Shown: in pieces, positions 16,867 through 25,383 of the stretch | Layout: each line of letters begins with the position of its first letter | Numbering within the stretch: position 1 is the stretch's first letter | Source: Lancefieldella sp963518165 | Lineage (GTDB): Bacteria; Actinomycetota; Coriobacteriia; Coriobacteriales; Atopobiaceae | DNA: 64,000 bases | Assembly (NCBI GenBank): GCA_963518165.1 | Contig: CAUQHX010000001.1 | Location: 310,001-374,000, forward strand | Direction: 5' to 3' | Made by a program: the position numbers and the translations under genes | The notes under the pieces: generated by a model | The model's database searches: none | Seen by the model: only the letters and a program-made list of their open reading frames with translations | What the model was told of the DNA's origin: nothing

Positions 16867-17757
16867 ATGATTAAGCTTGTTCTTTCCGATATGGACCAAA
16901 CGTTAAAACCCGCTGACACTCCGGCTATTTCAGAAAGAACCCATCAGGCAATTAATAATCTTAAAGCCGCAGGTATCGCGTTTGGTCTTTCTACCGGAAG
17001 GCCAGTTTATGATGCACTTTCTTATCTCAAATCAGATGTTTCTCTAACTGATACTGGCGTGTTTTCAAGTGGAAAGATTCTCTACTTTAATGGCAAGCTC
17101 ATTTTCACAAAAAAATTTACTTACGAGATGATGGAGAAGATCTACGAGGTCATTTCTCCAATGCAGGATTGCCTGCTTACCTATTACGCAGAAGGTCCGC
17201 TTGAGCAGCCTCTTGACACGTCGTTTACCTCTTGTTGGAAAATAGTTGACACTACTCAAGAGGTGGTAGATCACCTTGCGGCCTCATTTAACACGTTTGT
17301 ACCAGGACTTGGACCACAGTCCGTTCCAAGAGATGTCCCTATGTATGCGGGAGGACTGCTTTTCCCTCAAGATGAAAAGCGCCAACAAGAGATCTATGAG
17401 GCCGTTACCAGCGCAGTTCCAGAAGTTGAACTGGTTTCTCCCTATATTGGTTGGTTTGACATCAATTATCGTGGCTGGAATAAGGCACAGGGGTTCGAGA
17501 AGCTCATTGAGACTATAGGTCTTAAGCCAGAAGAAGTTATTGTGTGCGGTGATTCCGAAAACGATCTGGACCTTCTTAAGATTGCTCATCACTCATGCTG
17601 CATGGAAAACGGCACTGACGAGGCTAAGGCTGTCTCTAAGTATCTTTTGCCTAACGTGTATGAGGAAGGCGTAGCTCAGCTCTTAGAGGCGCTCACAGAG
17701 GCTCAGGGAGACTTTGATTCTGAGGTTGTCCAGGCTGTCCTGAAGAGAACTCTATAG
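16867..17757 (+). CDS. HAD-superfamily Cof-type phosphatase
   Basis: This 296-residue protein has HAD motif I as DMDQTL near the N-terminus (nucleophile Asp), motif II STGRP, and motifs III/IV in the C-terminal block ending GDSENDLDLLK. A large C2-type cap lies between, as in Cof/YidA sugar-phosphate or FMN phosphatases. The substrate is unknown. ATG 16867 has GGGAG upstream. The gene converges on the next one with only two bases between stop codons and no terminator seen. Confidence 0.9.
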   Translation: MIKLVLSDMDQTLKPADTPAISERTHQAINNLKAAGIAFGLSTGRPVYDALSYLKSDVSLTDTGVFSSGKILYFNGKLIFTKKFTYEMMEKIYEVISPMQDCLLTYYAEGPLEQPLDTSFTSCWKIVDTTQEVVDHLAASFNTFVPGLGPQSVPRDVPMYAGGLLFPQDEKRQQEIYEAVTSAVPEVELVSPYIGWFDINYRGWNKAQGFEKLIETIGLKPEEVIVCGDSENDLDLLKIAHHSCCMENGTDEAKAVSKYLLPNVYEEGVAQLLEALTEAQGDFDSEVVQAVLKRTL

Positions 17758-17759
17758 GA

Positions 17760-18524
17760 TTAAAGCTTGATGCAGAGCGTGGCTATATAGTCATTTCCAT
17801 ACTGTGATAGTCGATTCCTTTTGTCACACGACTCATAAAAATCAATCATCGCAAGACCATTTTTCAGTTGGCCTCTAATCTGAGTTTCTAAGGTATGACT
17901 AAATTCATATCCATATTCTGGATCTATGGTTATTTTGCCCTGCTCTTCAAGCTCTCTTGAATTAAAAGGAATTGAATACTTTAAAAGTAATTCCTCATCG
18001 GGTCTGTCCCATACAACGTCAGCGTCATACATGTACGTCCAAGGATTCATAAATCCGACCATTAACAGGCCGCCTTTTTTCAATACGCGAGCGACTTCTT
18101 TATACATGTTTTCTAAATCTTCTATGTACACGTTTGAAACCGGATTAAAAATAATGTCAAAAGTTTCATCTTCAAAGGGAAACGTTTTTGTCATATCGGC
18201 TTGAACGGTGTTGATTTTTAAGCCTTCTCTTTTAGCAACCATTTCATCTTTTTGTAATTGGGATGTAGAAAAATCCATTATGGTTACGTCATAGCCTTTA
18301 GCAGCAAAAACGGGTCCCTGTTGACCGCCGCCACAAGCTAACCCTAATATCTTTTTACCGGTGGTTTTTTCAAACCATTCTGTTGGAACTTTTTTGCCAA
18401 CAGTTAATGCAACGGCAATTGGATTATTTCTAGCTTCTTCTAATTCTTCATGCGTTAATGGCTGGGTATAGTCATTGTTTACCTTATTCCATCTATCTTT
18501 ATTAAGTTTTAGATAGTCATTCAT
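17760..18524 (-). CDS. Class I SAM-dependent methyltransferase
   Basis: This 254-residue protein has motif I ILGLACGGGQQG, the motif II region VTIMDFSTSQL, and FPFEDETFDIIFNPVSNVYIED followed by VLKKGGLLMVGFMNPW, all Methyltransf_11 features. The N-terminus MNDYLKLNKDRWNKV resembles Firmicutes class I methyltransferases. The gene is noticeably AT-rich and lacks the octamer GGCGAGAA that marks native genes, so acquisition by transfer is likely. The start has GAGGAG nine bases upstream. The substrate is unknown. Confidence 0.85.
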   Translation of the reverse strand: MNDYLKLNKDRWNKVNNDYTQPLTHEELEEARNNPIAVALTVGKKVPTEWFEKTTGKKILGLACGGGQQGPVFAAKGYDVTIMDFSTSQLQKDEMVAKREGLKINTVQADMTKTFPFEDETFDIIFNPVSNVYIEDLENMYKEVARVLKKGGLLMVGFMNPWTYMYDADVVWDRPDEELLLKYSIPFNSRELEEQGKITIDPEYGYEFSHTLETQIRGQLKNGLAMIDFYESCDKRNRLSQYGNDYIATLCIKL

Positions 18525-18712
18525 CTTATAGTCTCCTCAAAATACCATTGTATTTTGGTGTAAATTGGATGCCTTACCAGTACTTTTTCTTGCTTCTAAA
18601 AATTATAAATTGTTTTCTCGATTTTTGTTACTCATGCAGTTTTAGCTTTTTTTACAGGCCTCAATAGTAGTCAGTCCAGTACTCATAGTCTTATCTCAAA
18701 GTAGTTTATCTG

Positions 18713-18756
18713 AATCAAAAAAGTGGCTGCATTTGACGTGTCATCTGCAGCCACTT
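18713..18756 (-). terminator. Terminator of the oleate hydratase gene
   Basis: AAGTGGCTGCA (18721-18731) pairs perfectly with TGCAGCCACTT (18746-18756). TTTTTTGA follows on the minus strand. The rest of the roughly 300-base interval 18525-18825 is AT-rich and holds nothing else I recognise. Confidence 0.85.
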
Positions 18757-18825
18757 ATGTGTTACTCGCGCGTGTTTAATCGCGTGAGGTCAATCGTTTT
18801 GAGCTCTGCGGGTTTCTCCGCACTT

Positions 18826-20619
18826 CTACTTAATCAGTCCGCTGTTCCTTAGCAGTAGCTCAATATCAGTGCCCTTGACGGCTTTGAGAGCTACCTTCAA
18901 GAGCATCTTCTCTTTGAACGAAAGCGGTGCCTTATCAAGCGTTTTCTTGTCCAGGGCATAGTAGGTCGCTCTTAGAAGCTCTCTGATGTCGTACTGAGAT
19001 CCCCAAACCTCTGGTACGCCTCTATCAACATCCATCAACGTGTAGACAGACTCCATACCAGTACGGATTGAGTACTCCGTAGTAAAGATGGTGTCGCGAG
19101 GAGTCTCGGCAAACTGTCCAATAAAGGCAAAGTTAACGGAACCCTCAGGAACAACCAGAGGCCTATCCTCAGCCTTTCTTGGCTGGAAGAATGCGTTGAT
19201 ATAAGGCATGAAGCACGTAGTGGTGTTGCAGCGATTCTTTGCCCAGTCCTCAATCTTCTTGGTTGGAACACCAATGTGATAGAGCCACTCCTGGCACACT
19301 TCCTCGCCGGTGCAGTTACGCATAGCCTTCTTAACAAAGTTACCAGGCTTGTTAGTGCTCAGCGCATAGACCCAGATAAGTACGGTGTCCTTGTCCTGAG
19401 CTCTGAACTGAGGCTGACGGTTGATGGTCCACGAGAGGTACCAGTTATCGGTACTATCCTTGACGGTTACGATACCGCCAGTTGTGACCTTACCTTCTCT
19501 TGGGTCTCTCTTGCAGACGCCAATAATCTTCTTGATGATTTCTTCGTCTTTTGTCTGGATGGTAGCGCTCATCCAGTTAGTTGCCTCAAAGTCGCTGCAG
19601 AAATTATCGGGATTGCCGTACTCACCATGCTTGGCCTGAGCTGCAATGTTCTTCCACAGATCCCAGGACTCCCCTACGCCATTTCTGACGTTGCTGATGT
19701 CTGGAGCAGTATTTTGATCGCCATAGCAAGAGGTATCGGTGCAGCAGCCATTGGTGATAAACACCAAGTCGTCTTCGGTTAGATCAATGGTCTGCTGTGA
19801 GCCGTTCTTCTCGTAAACAATCTGAGTGGCTACCTTTTTACCATTGGTGTCGTTGATGATGACGTTCTTGACGTCCATACCGTAGTCAACGCTTACGCCG
19901 TGGTTCTCAAGATACCTGACCAGCGGCAAAATCATGCTCTCGTACTGGTTGTACTTGGTAAAACGCAGCGCAGTAAAGTCAGGAAGACCGTCAATATGGT
20001 GGCAATACCTGCACAGATAACGCTTCATCTCTAGAGCTGAGGACCACCTTTGGAATGCAAACATGGTCTGCCAATAGAGCCAGAAGTTGGTGTTCCAGAA
20101 AGAATCAGGGAGCACTTCGCTAATCTTCTTGCCCTCAAGGTCCTTCTCGGGAGTCATAAACAGCTTAGCAAGCGCAAGAGAAGACTCTTTATCAAGATTG
20201 AACTTCTTGTCTGTGTGAGCATCTTTGCCGCACTTCTCGGAAGCTCTGCAGAGCGAGTAGTTTGGATCGTGCTTGTTGAGCCAGTAGTACTCATCAAGTA
20301 CCGAGACACCAGGTGTTTCAATAGATGGAACGTCTCTAAACATATCCCACATGCACTCAAAGTGGTTGTCCATCTCTCGGCCACCGCGCATGTAGAAACC
20401 CTTGCTTACATCTTTGCGGCCGTCGCAGCTTCCGCCTGCAAGTTCAAGCTTCTCGAGCAGGTGAATCCTTGTACCCTTTACCTGACCATCGCGGACAAGG
20501 TAAAACGCAGCAGCTAGACCTGCAAGACCTGTTCCAATAATATAAGCTGATTTTTTGTCGGCATCTTTGGGCTTTTCTGGTTTAGCAAACGATTCATACG
20601 TTCCAGCAGAGTAATACAT
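18826..20619 (-). CDS. ohyA: Oleate hydratase (67-kDa myosin-cross-reactive antigen family)
   Basis: This FAD-dependent enzyme hydrates cis-9 unsaturated fatty acids to 10-hydroxy acids and is used by Gram-positive commensals and pathogens to detoxify host oleate. The 597-residue protein has the dinucleotide fold AYIIGTGLAGLAAAFYL (25-41), the family blocks GGSCDG, YMRGGREMDNHFECMWDMFRDVPSIE and DEYYWLNKHDPNYSLCR, and the C-terminal FIGQFAETPRDTIFTTEYSIRTGMESVYTLM. The start has a near-perfect AAGGAGG. A dyad at 20635-20658 and a TetR gene immediately upstream suggest fatty-acid-responsive repression (inferred). Confidence 0.95.
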   Translation of the reverse strand: MYYSAGTYESFAKPEKPKDADKKSAYIIGTGLAGLAAAFYLVRDGQVKGTRIHLLEKLELAGGSCDGRKDVSKGFYMRGGREMDNHFECMWDMFRDVPSIETPGVSVLDEYYWLNKHDPNYSLCRASEKCGKDAHTDKKFNLDKESSLALAKLFMTPEKDLEGKKISEVLPDSFWNTNFWLYWQTMFAFQRWSSALEMKRYLCRYCHHIDGLPDFTALRFTKYNQYESMILPLVRYLENHGVSVDYGMDVKNVIINDTNGKKVATQIVYEKNGSQQTIDLTEDDLVFITNGCCTDTSCYGDQNTAPDISNVRNGVGESWDLWKNIAAQAKHGEYGNPDNFCSDFEATNWMSATIQTKDEEIIKKIIGVCKRDPREGKVTTGGIVTVKDSTDNWYLSWTINRQPQFRAQDKDTVLIWVYALSTNKPGNFVKKAMRNCTGEEVCQEWLYHIGVPTKKIEDWAKNRCNTTTCFMPYINAFFQPRKAEDRPLVVPEGSVNFAFIGQFAETPRDTIFTTEYSIRTGMESVYTLMDVDRGVPEVWGSQYDIRELLRATYYALDKKTLDKAPLSFKEKMLLKVALKAVKGTDIELLLRNSGLIK

Positions 20620-20634
20620 AACTTCCTCCTTAGT

Positions 20635-20658
20635 TTTCCGCTTAAATACCTGCGGAAA
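20635..20658. promoter_or_regulatory. Dyad upstream of ohyA, candidate TetR operator
   Basis: TTTCCGC-N10-GCGGAAA is a perfect 7+7 inverted repeat ending 16 bases before the ohyA start codon. A second small dyad GTAAG/CTTAC lies at 20662-20676. The position and the adjacent TetR gene make it a candidate operator. It could also act as an RNA hairpin near the ribosome-binding site. Confidence 0.5.
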
Positions 20659-20718
20659 TTAGTAAGTCGCCCTTACCTTGCGTTCACTATAAACTTATAA
20701 ACTGCTAAAGAAAATGCA

Positions 20719-20754
20719 CAAAAAGAACGGACTGTCCGATAAAGTGACAGTCCG
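20719..20754 (-). terminator. Terminator of the TetR gene
   Basis: CGGACTGTC (20728-20736) pairs with GACAGTCCG (20746-20754). TTCTTTTTGTG follows on the minus strand. It separates tetR from ohyA, so ohyA needs its own promoter. Confidence 0.8.
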
Positions 20755-20800
20755 CTCATATTGCTCAATTTCACGACAAAGAGGCTATTTTGTCGTATTG

Positions 20801-21364
20801 CTATTTGTTTCTTTTAGCATTGGTCAGTGCGTGATTAAACGACCCATGAATAAGAGAATTGAGCCTATCAACAATGATTTTAGGATCTTCTGTCATTCCT
20901 CCATCAATCCACTCAAGCACTAATCCCACAAAACCATACTTATAAAAATTTGCGATAAAAACTTTATCTTCTTCTCTAACAACCATTCCCTCGGCTTTTT
21001 CTTCAAGCACGTCGTAGAGAAGCTGATAGGTAACCTTATACAAATATTTGTACAAATAGTCCTGCGGCACATTGTGATAGATATTGACGATAAAGGCTCT
21101 GTCCTTTTTGATCATGTTAAAGATGGCGAGAAACCCCTCTTGCCAGGTATCGTATGTTTTGTTTTCGTTAAGAGCACGCTCTGCGTCTTGCTCACAAATC
21201 CATTCGGTAAGTTCAAGCGTGTCGTGGAAATGGTAGTAGAACGTTTGACGGTTCATCTCGCACTTCTCGGCAATGTCATTAACGGTAATCTTGTTAAGCG
21301 GCTTCTCTAGTAGCAGCTCTTTAAAGGCAAATGCGATGGCCATTTTTGTTGTGGCCTTGCTCAT
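20801..21364 (-). CDS. TetR/AcrR-family transcriptional regulator
   Basis: This 187-residue protein has an N-terminal TetR helix-turn-helix (KMAIAFAFKELLLEKPLNKITVNDIAEKCEMNRQTFYYHFHDTLELTEWI, about 8-57). The C-terminal ligand domain is of the type seen in DhaS-like regulators (GMVVREEDKVFIANFYKYGFVGLVLEWIDGGM). It lies directly upstream of ohyA on the same strand and divergent from a methyltransferase gene at 21564; both are plausible targets. The start has CAGGAG upstream. Confidence 0.88.
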   Translation of the reverse strand: MSKATTKMAIAFAFKELLLEKPLNKITVNDIAEKCEMNRQTFYYHFHDTLELTEWICEQDAERALNENKTYDTWQEGFLAIFNMIKKDRAFIVNIYHNVPQDYLYKYLYKVTYQLLYDVLEEKAEGMVVREEDKVFIANFYKYGFVGLVLEWIDGGMTEDPKIIVDRLNSLIHGSFNHALTNAKRNK

Positions 21365-21563
21365 GTTTGGACTCCTGAAGATTTTGAATCAGTAGCAGAA
21401 GTATACCGCGCTCCTACCGTGACAAGTTTTATAACCTAACACCTATGAAATTGTTTCAAAAATAGCAATTAATTTGGCTTTTTTCGCAGGTAGTTCTATG
21501 GTTAACTTGTATTAGTTAGATACAGCTAACTTTATTCTTTCATAGTATGAAAGGGGTCTTAGT

Positions 21564-22310
21564 ATGGAAGCTGGTCACGAGTTTTTACTCCGTATGGGCA
21601 AGACAAGACTGCGCCCCGGAGGTATCGAGGCAACCAATTGGCTGCTTAACTCAGTAGAGATTACGCCAGAAACTCAGATTCTTGAGGTAGCTTGCAATAT
21701 TGGAACCACCACGGTTGAGCTGGTAAAACGATTCCACTGCCACGTAACCGCAATTGACCTCAATGCAGACGTGCTCCCTAAGACAAGAGAAAATATCGCG
21801 AGAAACAACGTGGAGCAGTACGTAACGGTGGAACAAGGAGACGCCACAAACCTCTCCTACCCTGATAACAGCTTTGATGTGGTTATCAACGAGGCTATGC
21901 TCACCATGCTCTCTGATAAGCAGAAAGCGTCTGTGGTTAAAGAGTACGCACGCGTGCTCAAGCCAGGCGGTGTGCTACTTACCCATGACGTACTTCTGCT
22001 CAAGGAAGACGATGAGTTGGTTCACGAACTTTCAAGAACCATCAACGTCAACGTTAAGCCACTTACCCTCGCTGGTTGGAAGAACCTCTTTGAGTCTGCG
22101 GGTTTCTTTCTAGAGACAAAGAACGGCAAGATGACGCTTATGAACCCAGCGGGACTTATCGCCGATGAGGGTGCTGACGGTGCCTTGAGGGTCATTAGAA
22201 ACGGTCTTAAGCCCGAGAACACCAAAATGTTCACCAGCATGTTTACCTTCTTCAACGATCATGCTGATGACCTCAACTACATTGCTGTAGTAAGCAGAAA
22301 ACCAAGATAG
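21564..22310 (+). CDS. Class I SAM-dependent methyltransferase (UbiE-like)
   Basis: This 248-residue protein has motif I ILEVACNIGTTTVEL, the acidic end of strand 2 VTAIDLNADVLPK, VEQGDATNLSYPDNSFDVVINEAMLTML (motifs II-III), and LKPGGVLLTHDV. It is a Methyltransf_11/25 enzyme; small molecules such as fatty-acid derivatives or quinones are possible substrates. The divergent position next to the TetR regulator suggests joint control with ohyA (inferred). ATG 21564 follows GAAAGGGG. A small dyad GTTAG/CTAAC at 21515-21530 lies in the divergent promoter interval. Confidence 0.87.
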   Translation: MEAGHEFLLRMGKTRLRPGGIEATNWLLNSVEITPETQILEVACNIGTTTVELVKRFHCHVTAIDLNADVLPKTRENIARNNVEQYVTVEQGDATNLSYPDNSFDVVINEAMLTMLSDKQKASVVKEYARVLKPGGVLLTHDVLLLKEDDELVHELSRTINVNVKPLTLAGWKNLFESAGFFLETKNGKMTLMNPAGLIADEGADGALRVIRNGLKPENTKMFTSMFTFFNDHADDLNYIAVVSRKPR

Positions 22311-22416
22311 CAACCGTTTCAAAATAGGCGTCGCTTCAAGCAAGGCGTCGTCTCAAAATTAGCGCATGTTCGCCCCAAACAGGCATCAATCGAGCTAGAC
22401 TCGGGCTCGATAGCAA

Positions 22417-22456
22417 AGAAGGAAGCTGGCACCTCCACCAGCTTCCTTCTCTTTTA
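22417..22456. terminator. Bidirectional terminator between methyltransferase and nox
   Basis: AGAAGGAAGCTGG (22417-22429) pairs with CCAGCTTCCTTCT (22438-22450), a perfect 13-base-pair stem. CTTTT follows on the plus strand and TTTG on the minus strand. Confidence 0.82.
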
Positions 22457-22476
22457 CTGCGTGTTAAGTGCGGAGC

Positions 22477-23820
22477 TTACTTGGCCTTTGCGCAGGCAGC
22501 CATAGCAACGGAGCCAATGTAGTTGACTGGGTTGGTGAAGTTTGGCTGGAACAGAAGGTCAACAGCTGCAAGGTTGTCGATGGTCATACCAGCAGCAATA
22601 GCAACGGAAATAACGTTTGCTGCCTGAGCAACATCGTCATGTGTCGAGAAGAACTGTGCGCCCTTGATAAGGCGAGTCTCTGGATCCCAGACAAGTGTTG
22701 CGGTAACTGGCTCGGTGGTCAGCATGAACTCAGGACGGTAGTTCTCGGTGACGGAGACGGAATCATACTCGTAGCCACGAACCTTACCACCCTCAACGGT
22801 GAGGCCTGCTGCTGCCATGGAGTAGTTGTAGAGCTGAACTGCGCTGGAAGCCTGAGTACCTGCATAAGCAGCGGTTGGCTCAAGCATGTTAGGACCAACG
22901 TGCAGGCCCTGGCGGACAGCGTTGGTTGCCAGAGGAATGTAGTCCTCTTTACCAGTGACATTGAAGATAATGGAGGCGGAGTCGCCAGCTGCAAAGACGC
23001 CAGGCTCGCTGGTGCGCATGTACTCGTCAACCTTGATGGCACCGTTAGGAAGCATATCAAGCTGGCCCTCAAAGAGGTCAGTACGAGGCAGGAAGCCAAT
23101 GCCCAGAATTGCGTAATCTGCAGTGTAGGAGCCCTTATCAGTAACAACAGTGACGGAATCGCCGTTGTCCTCAAAGCTCATGACCTTCTCGCCAAGTGCA
23201 AGAGTGACGCCGTGCTCTTTGTAAGCAGCCTCAACCTGATCGGTGATTGCCTTGTCAAAGTTCTTTGCAAGAACACGAGGAAGCATGTCGATGAGGGTGA
23301 CTGCCTTCTGACGCTCGGAGAGCTGCTCTGCGAGCTCGGCACCAATGTAGCCAGCACCGATGACAATAGCGGACTTGGACTCTGCCATGGTGTCGTGAAT
23401 GCGACGACCGTCACCCCAGTTCTTGCACTGAAGAACACGAGGTCCGTCAATGCCAGGCAGTGGTGGAACAATTGGCTTAGAGCCGGTAGTGACTACGAGG
23501 TAGTCAAAGTCATCCTCAAAAGTCTCGCCTGTCTTGAGGTCCTCCCAAGCAACATGCTTGGTCTTAACATCTGCAGAAGTGACGTTGGTGGTCATGTGAA
23601 CGTGAGCACCAGCCTCGGCAAGGGCTTCTGGAGAGCTGTAGAACATCTTGTTTGGATCGCTTACGTGGTCACCTACCCAAAGTGCAATGCCGCAAGACAA
23701 GAAGGAAACCGTGTCATTGCGCTCAAAGACGTGAACCTCCCAATCTGGGTGTGTGCCCAGGATTGAAGAAGTGGCAAAAACGCCTGCGTGGGTACAACCG
23801 ATAACTGCAACTTTAGCCAT
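22477..23820 (-). CDS. nox: NADH oxidase, water-forming type (CoA-disulfide reductase family)
   Basis: This 447-residue flavoprotein reduces O2 with NADH and probably yields water, regenerating NAD+ in fermenters exposed to air. The FAD fold starts at once (MAKVAVIGCTHAGVFA). The redox-active Cys43 lies in SFLSCGIALWVG, an NADH-binding fold in SAIVIGAGYIGAELAEQL and the FAD contact block in GVFAAGDSASI. ATG 23820 has AGAGGGG upstream. The single-Cys type also includes NADH peroxidases, so the H2O2-reducing activity is an alternative. Confidence 0.9.
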   Translation of the reverse strand: MAKVAVIGCTHAGVFATSSILGTHPDWEVHVFERNDTVSFLSCGIALWVGDHVSDPNKMFYSSPEALAEAGAHVHMTTNVTSADVKTKHVAWEDLKTGETFEDDFDYLVVTTGSKPIVPPLPGIDGPRVLQCKNWGDGRRIHDTMAESKSAIVIGAGYIGAELAEQLSERQKAVTLIDMLPRVLAKNFDKAITDQVEAAYKEHGVTLALGEKVMSFEDNGDSVTVVTDKGSYTADYAILGIGFLPRTDLFEGQLDMLPNGAIKVDEYMRTSEPGVFAAGDSASIIFNVTGKEDYIPLATNAVRQGLHVGPNMLEPTAAYAGTQASSAVQLYNYSMAAAGLTVEGGKVRGYEYDSVSVTENYRPEFMLTTEPVTATLVWDPETRLIKGAQFFSTHDDVAQAANVISVAIAAGMTIDNLAAVDLLFQPNFTNPVNYIGSVAMAACAKAK

Positions 23821-23965
23821 AGAAACCCCTCTGTTAAATGCTACCAATGACTAACATTAATTGTTACTTTGACAGTGGCATTATGCCACATTCTGTTATC
23901 AAGAAGAGCGTCATTCTTGAACGTTCTTTAATAAATCGAATATTTGGGGTTCGTGAAGCAATTTG

Positions 23966-24005
23966 GTTAAAAGAAAGGCGTCTATCAAATCCTGATAGAC
24001 GCCTT
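23966..24005 (-). terminator. Terminator of the restriction-modification operon
   Basis: AAGGCGTCTATCA (23975-23987) pairs perfectly with TGATAGACGCCTT (23993-24005). TTTCTTTTAACC follows on the minus strand. It lies directly after the methyltransferase stop. Confidence 0.88.
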
Positions 24006-24009
24006 GACC

Positions 24010-25284
24010 TTACAATTCCTTGTAGATTTCTTTTCCGATGCGATTTACCACACCTACAACAAGAGCGTTTCCCATACAGAACGCACGATTATTGTCGCTC
24101 ATTCCCGTATTAGTCCAGCCTTTAGGAAAACCCTGTAGCTGGTCAAGCTCATCTGGGACAAGCCTGCGATACCTCTCTCCTACTTTAATGATGTGTTTAA
24201 AGCGAGAAGGACTTGCTCCTCCCTCTCCTGTAAGAATTGTTCTTGAAGGATTAGTGAGAAGGTCTGGAAATGCCATGGAGCCTTCAGAGTAAAAATAGGT
24301 TTGACCTGTGTACTTATTGACACGCTCTTCACGTTTTGACCCTTTAAGGTATTCCCAGCGAGAAAGCTGCGAATTATCAATAAAGTAGTTCTCTGGAACT
24401 TCTTTCTCTGGAGAAAGAACATCTCCCAGTGTTTTAAATTGTCCCTTATAAACCTCTTCAACTTTACAGGTAATAACACGGTTATCTACCATCACACCGG
24501 CATCTAAAAACGGAGATGTTTTAGATCCCTCAGAATTAAAGTCTTTTGTAGCAACAAATGGATCTTTAGGAATATCAACATAAGAGATATTACCCACAGG
24601 ATTAAAAGGAAATGCTCGGGACATAATTCCTGAAGTTAAGCGTTCTGAAAGCTCCCAGTTGGCATTTCTACGTGCGAGAATATATACGCGTTTTCTTCTT
24701 TGTGAAAAGCCATATGCTGCACTATTTACCACACGCCATTCAACGCAATATCCAAGGCTAGCAAGACAGCTAAGAATAATTGCAAAATCTCTACCGCGCT
24801 GAGATGCGGGACTTTTAAGAAGACGATCAACGTTCTCTAAAAGACACCATTCTGCATTCTCGGGAGACTTATCTAATTGAATTTTTAGGAATTTGTAAAT
24901 GTCCCACCATAGAACACCCTTTTTTCCTTCAATACCTCCCGACTGAGATAAAGGTTTAGCAACCGAGTAATCCTGACAAGGAAATCCACCTACGACCATA
25001 TCGACCGAAGGAATATCACGTAGACCCTGTTCATACTCATTAAGAACTTTATTAATGTCCTCATTTACGACTGAATCATTACCAAAATGAGTTCTATAAC
25101 AATTTGCAGCAAACTGCCTTGTAGGAGATCCTGGTGGCTCCCACTGATTTGCCCATATAGTTTTAAACGTTCCCGCTTTTGGCAGGTTATTAGCTTTATC
25201 AGAAGGGTCTTTATAACCCTCTAAGCCAAGCCTAAATCCACCGACTCCTGCAAAGAGCTCGGCTACAGTAATTGCTTTGGCCAC
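24010..25284 (-). CDS. DNA (cytosine-5-)-methyltransferase of a Sau3AI-like restriction system
   Basis: This 424-residue C5 methyltransferase contains SAM motif I ELFAGVGGFRLGLEG (about 9-23), the catalytic loop GGFPCQDYSVAKP with Cys103, motif VI LLENVDRLL (ENV 150-152), the QRRKRVYI motif VIII and the C-terminal motif X region MGNALVVGVVNRIG. Between motifs VIII and IX lies a target-recognition domain of about 150 residues. The paired endonuclease is Sau3AI/MutH-like, so the target is probably GATC methylated on C (inferred). GTG 25284 with AGGAG upstream is chosen over a TTG at 25311. It is the last gene of a three-gene AT-rich defence operon. Confidence 0.9.
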   Translation of the reverse strand: MAKAITVAELFAGVGGFRLGLEGYKDPSDKANNLPKAGTFKTIWANQWEPPGSPTRQFAANCYRTHFGNDSVVNEDINKVLNEYEQGLRDIPSVDMVVGGFPCQDYSVAKPLSQSGGIEGKKGVLWWDIYKFLKIQLDKSPENAEWCLLENVDRLLKSPASQRGRDFAIILSCLASLGYCVEWRVVNSAAYGFSQRRKRVYILARRNANWELSERLTSGIMSRAFPFNPVGNISYVDIPKDPFVATKDFNSEGSKTSPFLDAGVMVDNRVITCKVEEVYKGQFKTLGDVLSPEKEVPENYFIDNSQLSRWEYLKGSKREERVNKYTGQTYFYSEGSMAFPDLLTNPSRTILTGEGGASPSRFKHIIKVGERYRRLVPDELDQLQGFPKGWTNTGMSDNNRAFCMGNALVVGVVNRIGKEIYKEL

Positions 25285-25383
25285 GTTTCTCCTATCGCTG
25301 CTGTGGACCAATTTTGTGTTTACTATACTAACCGATCAACCGGACAAAAAGTCAGTCTAATTCAGATAACCTAGAAGATTAAA

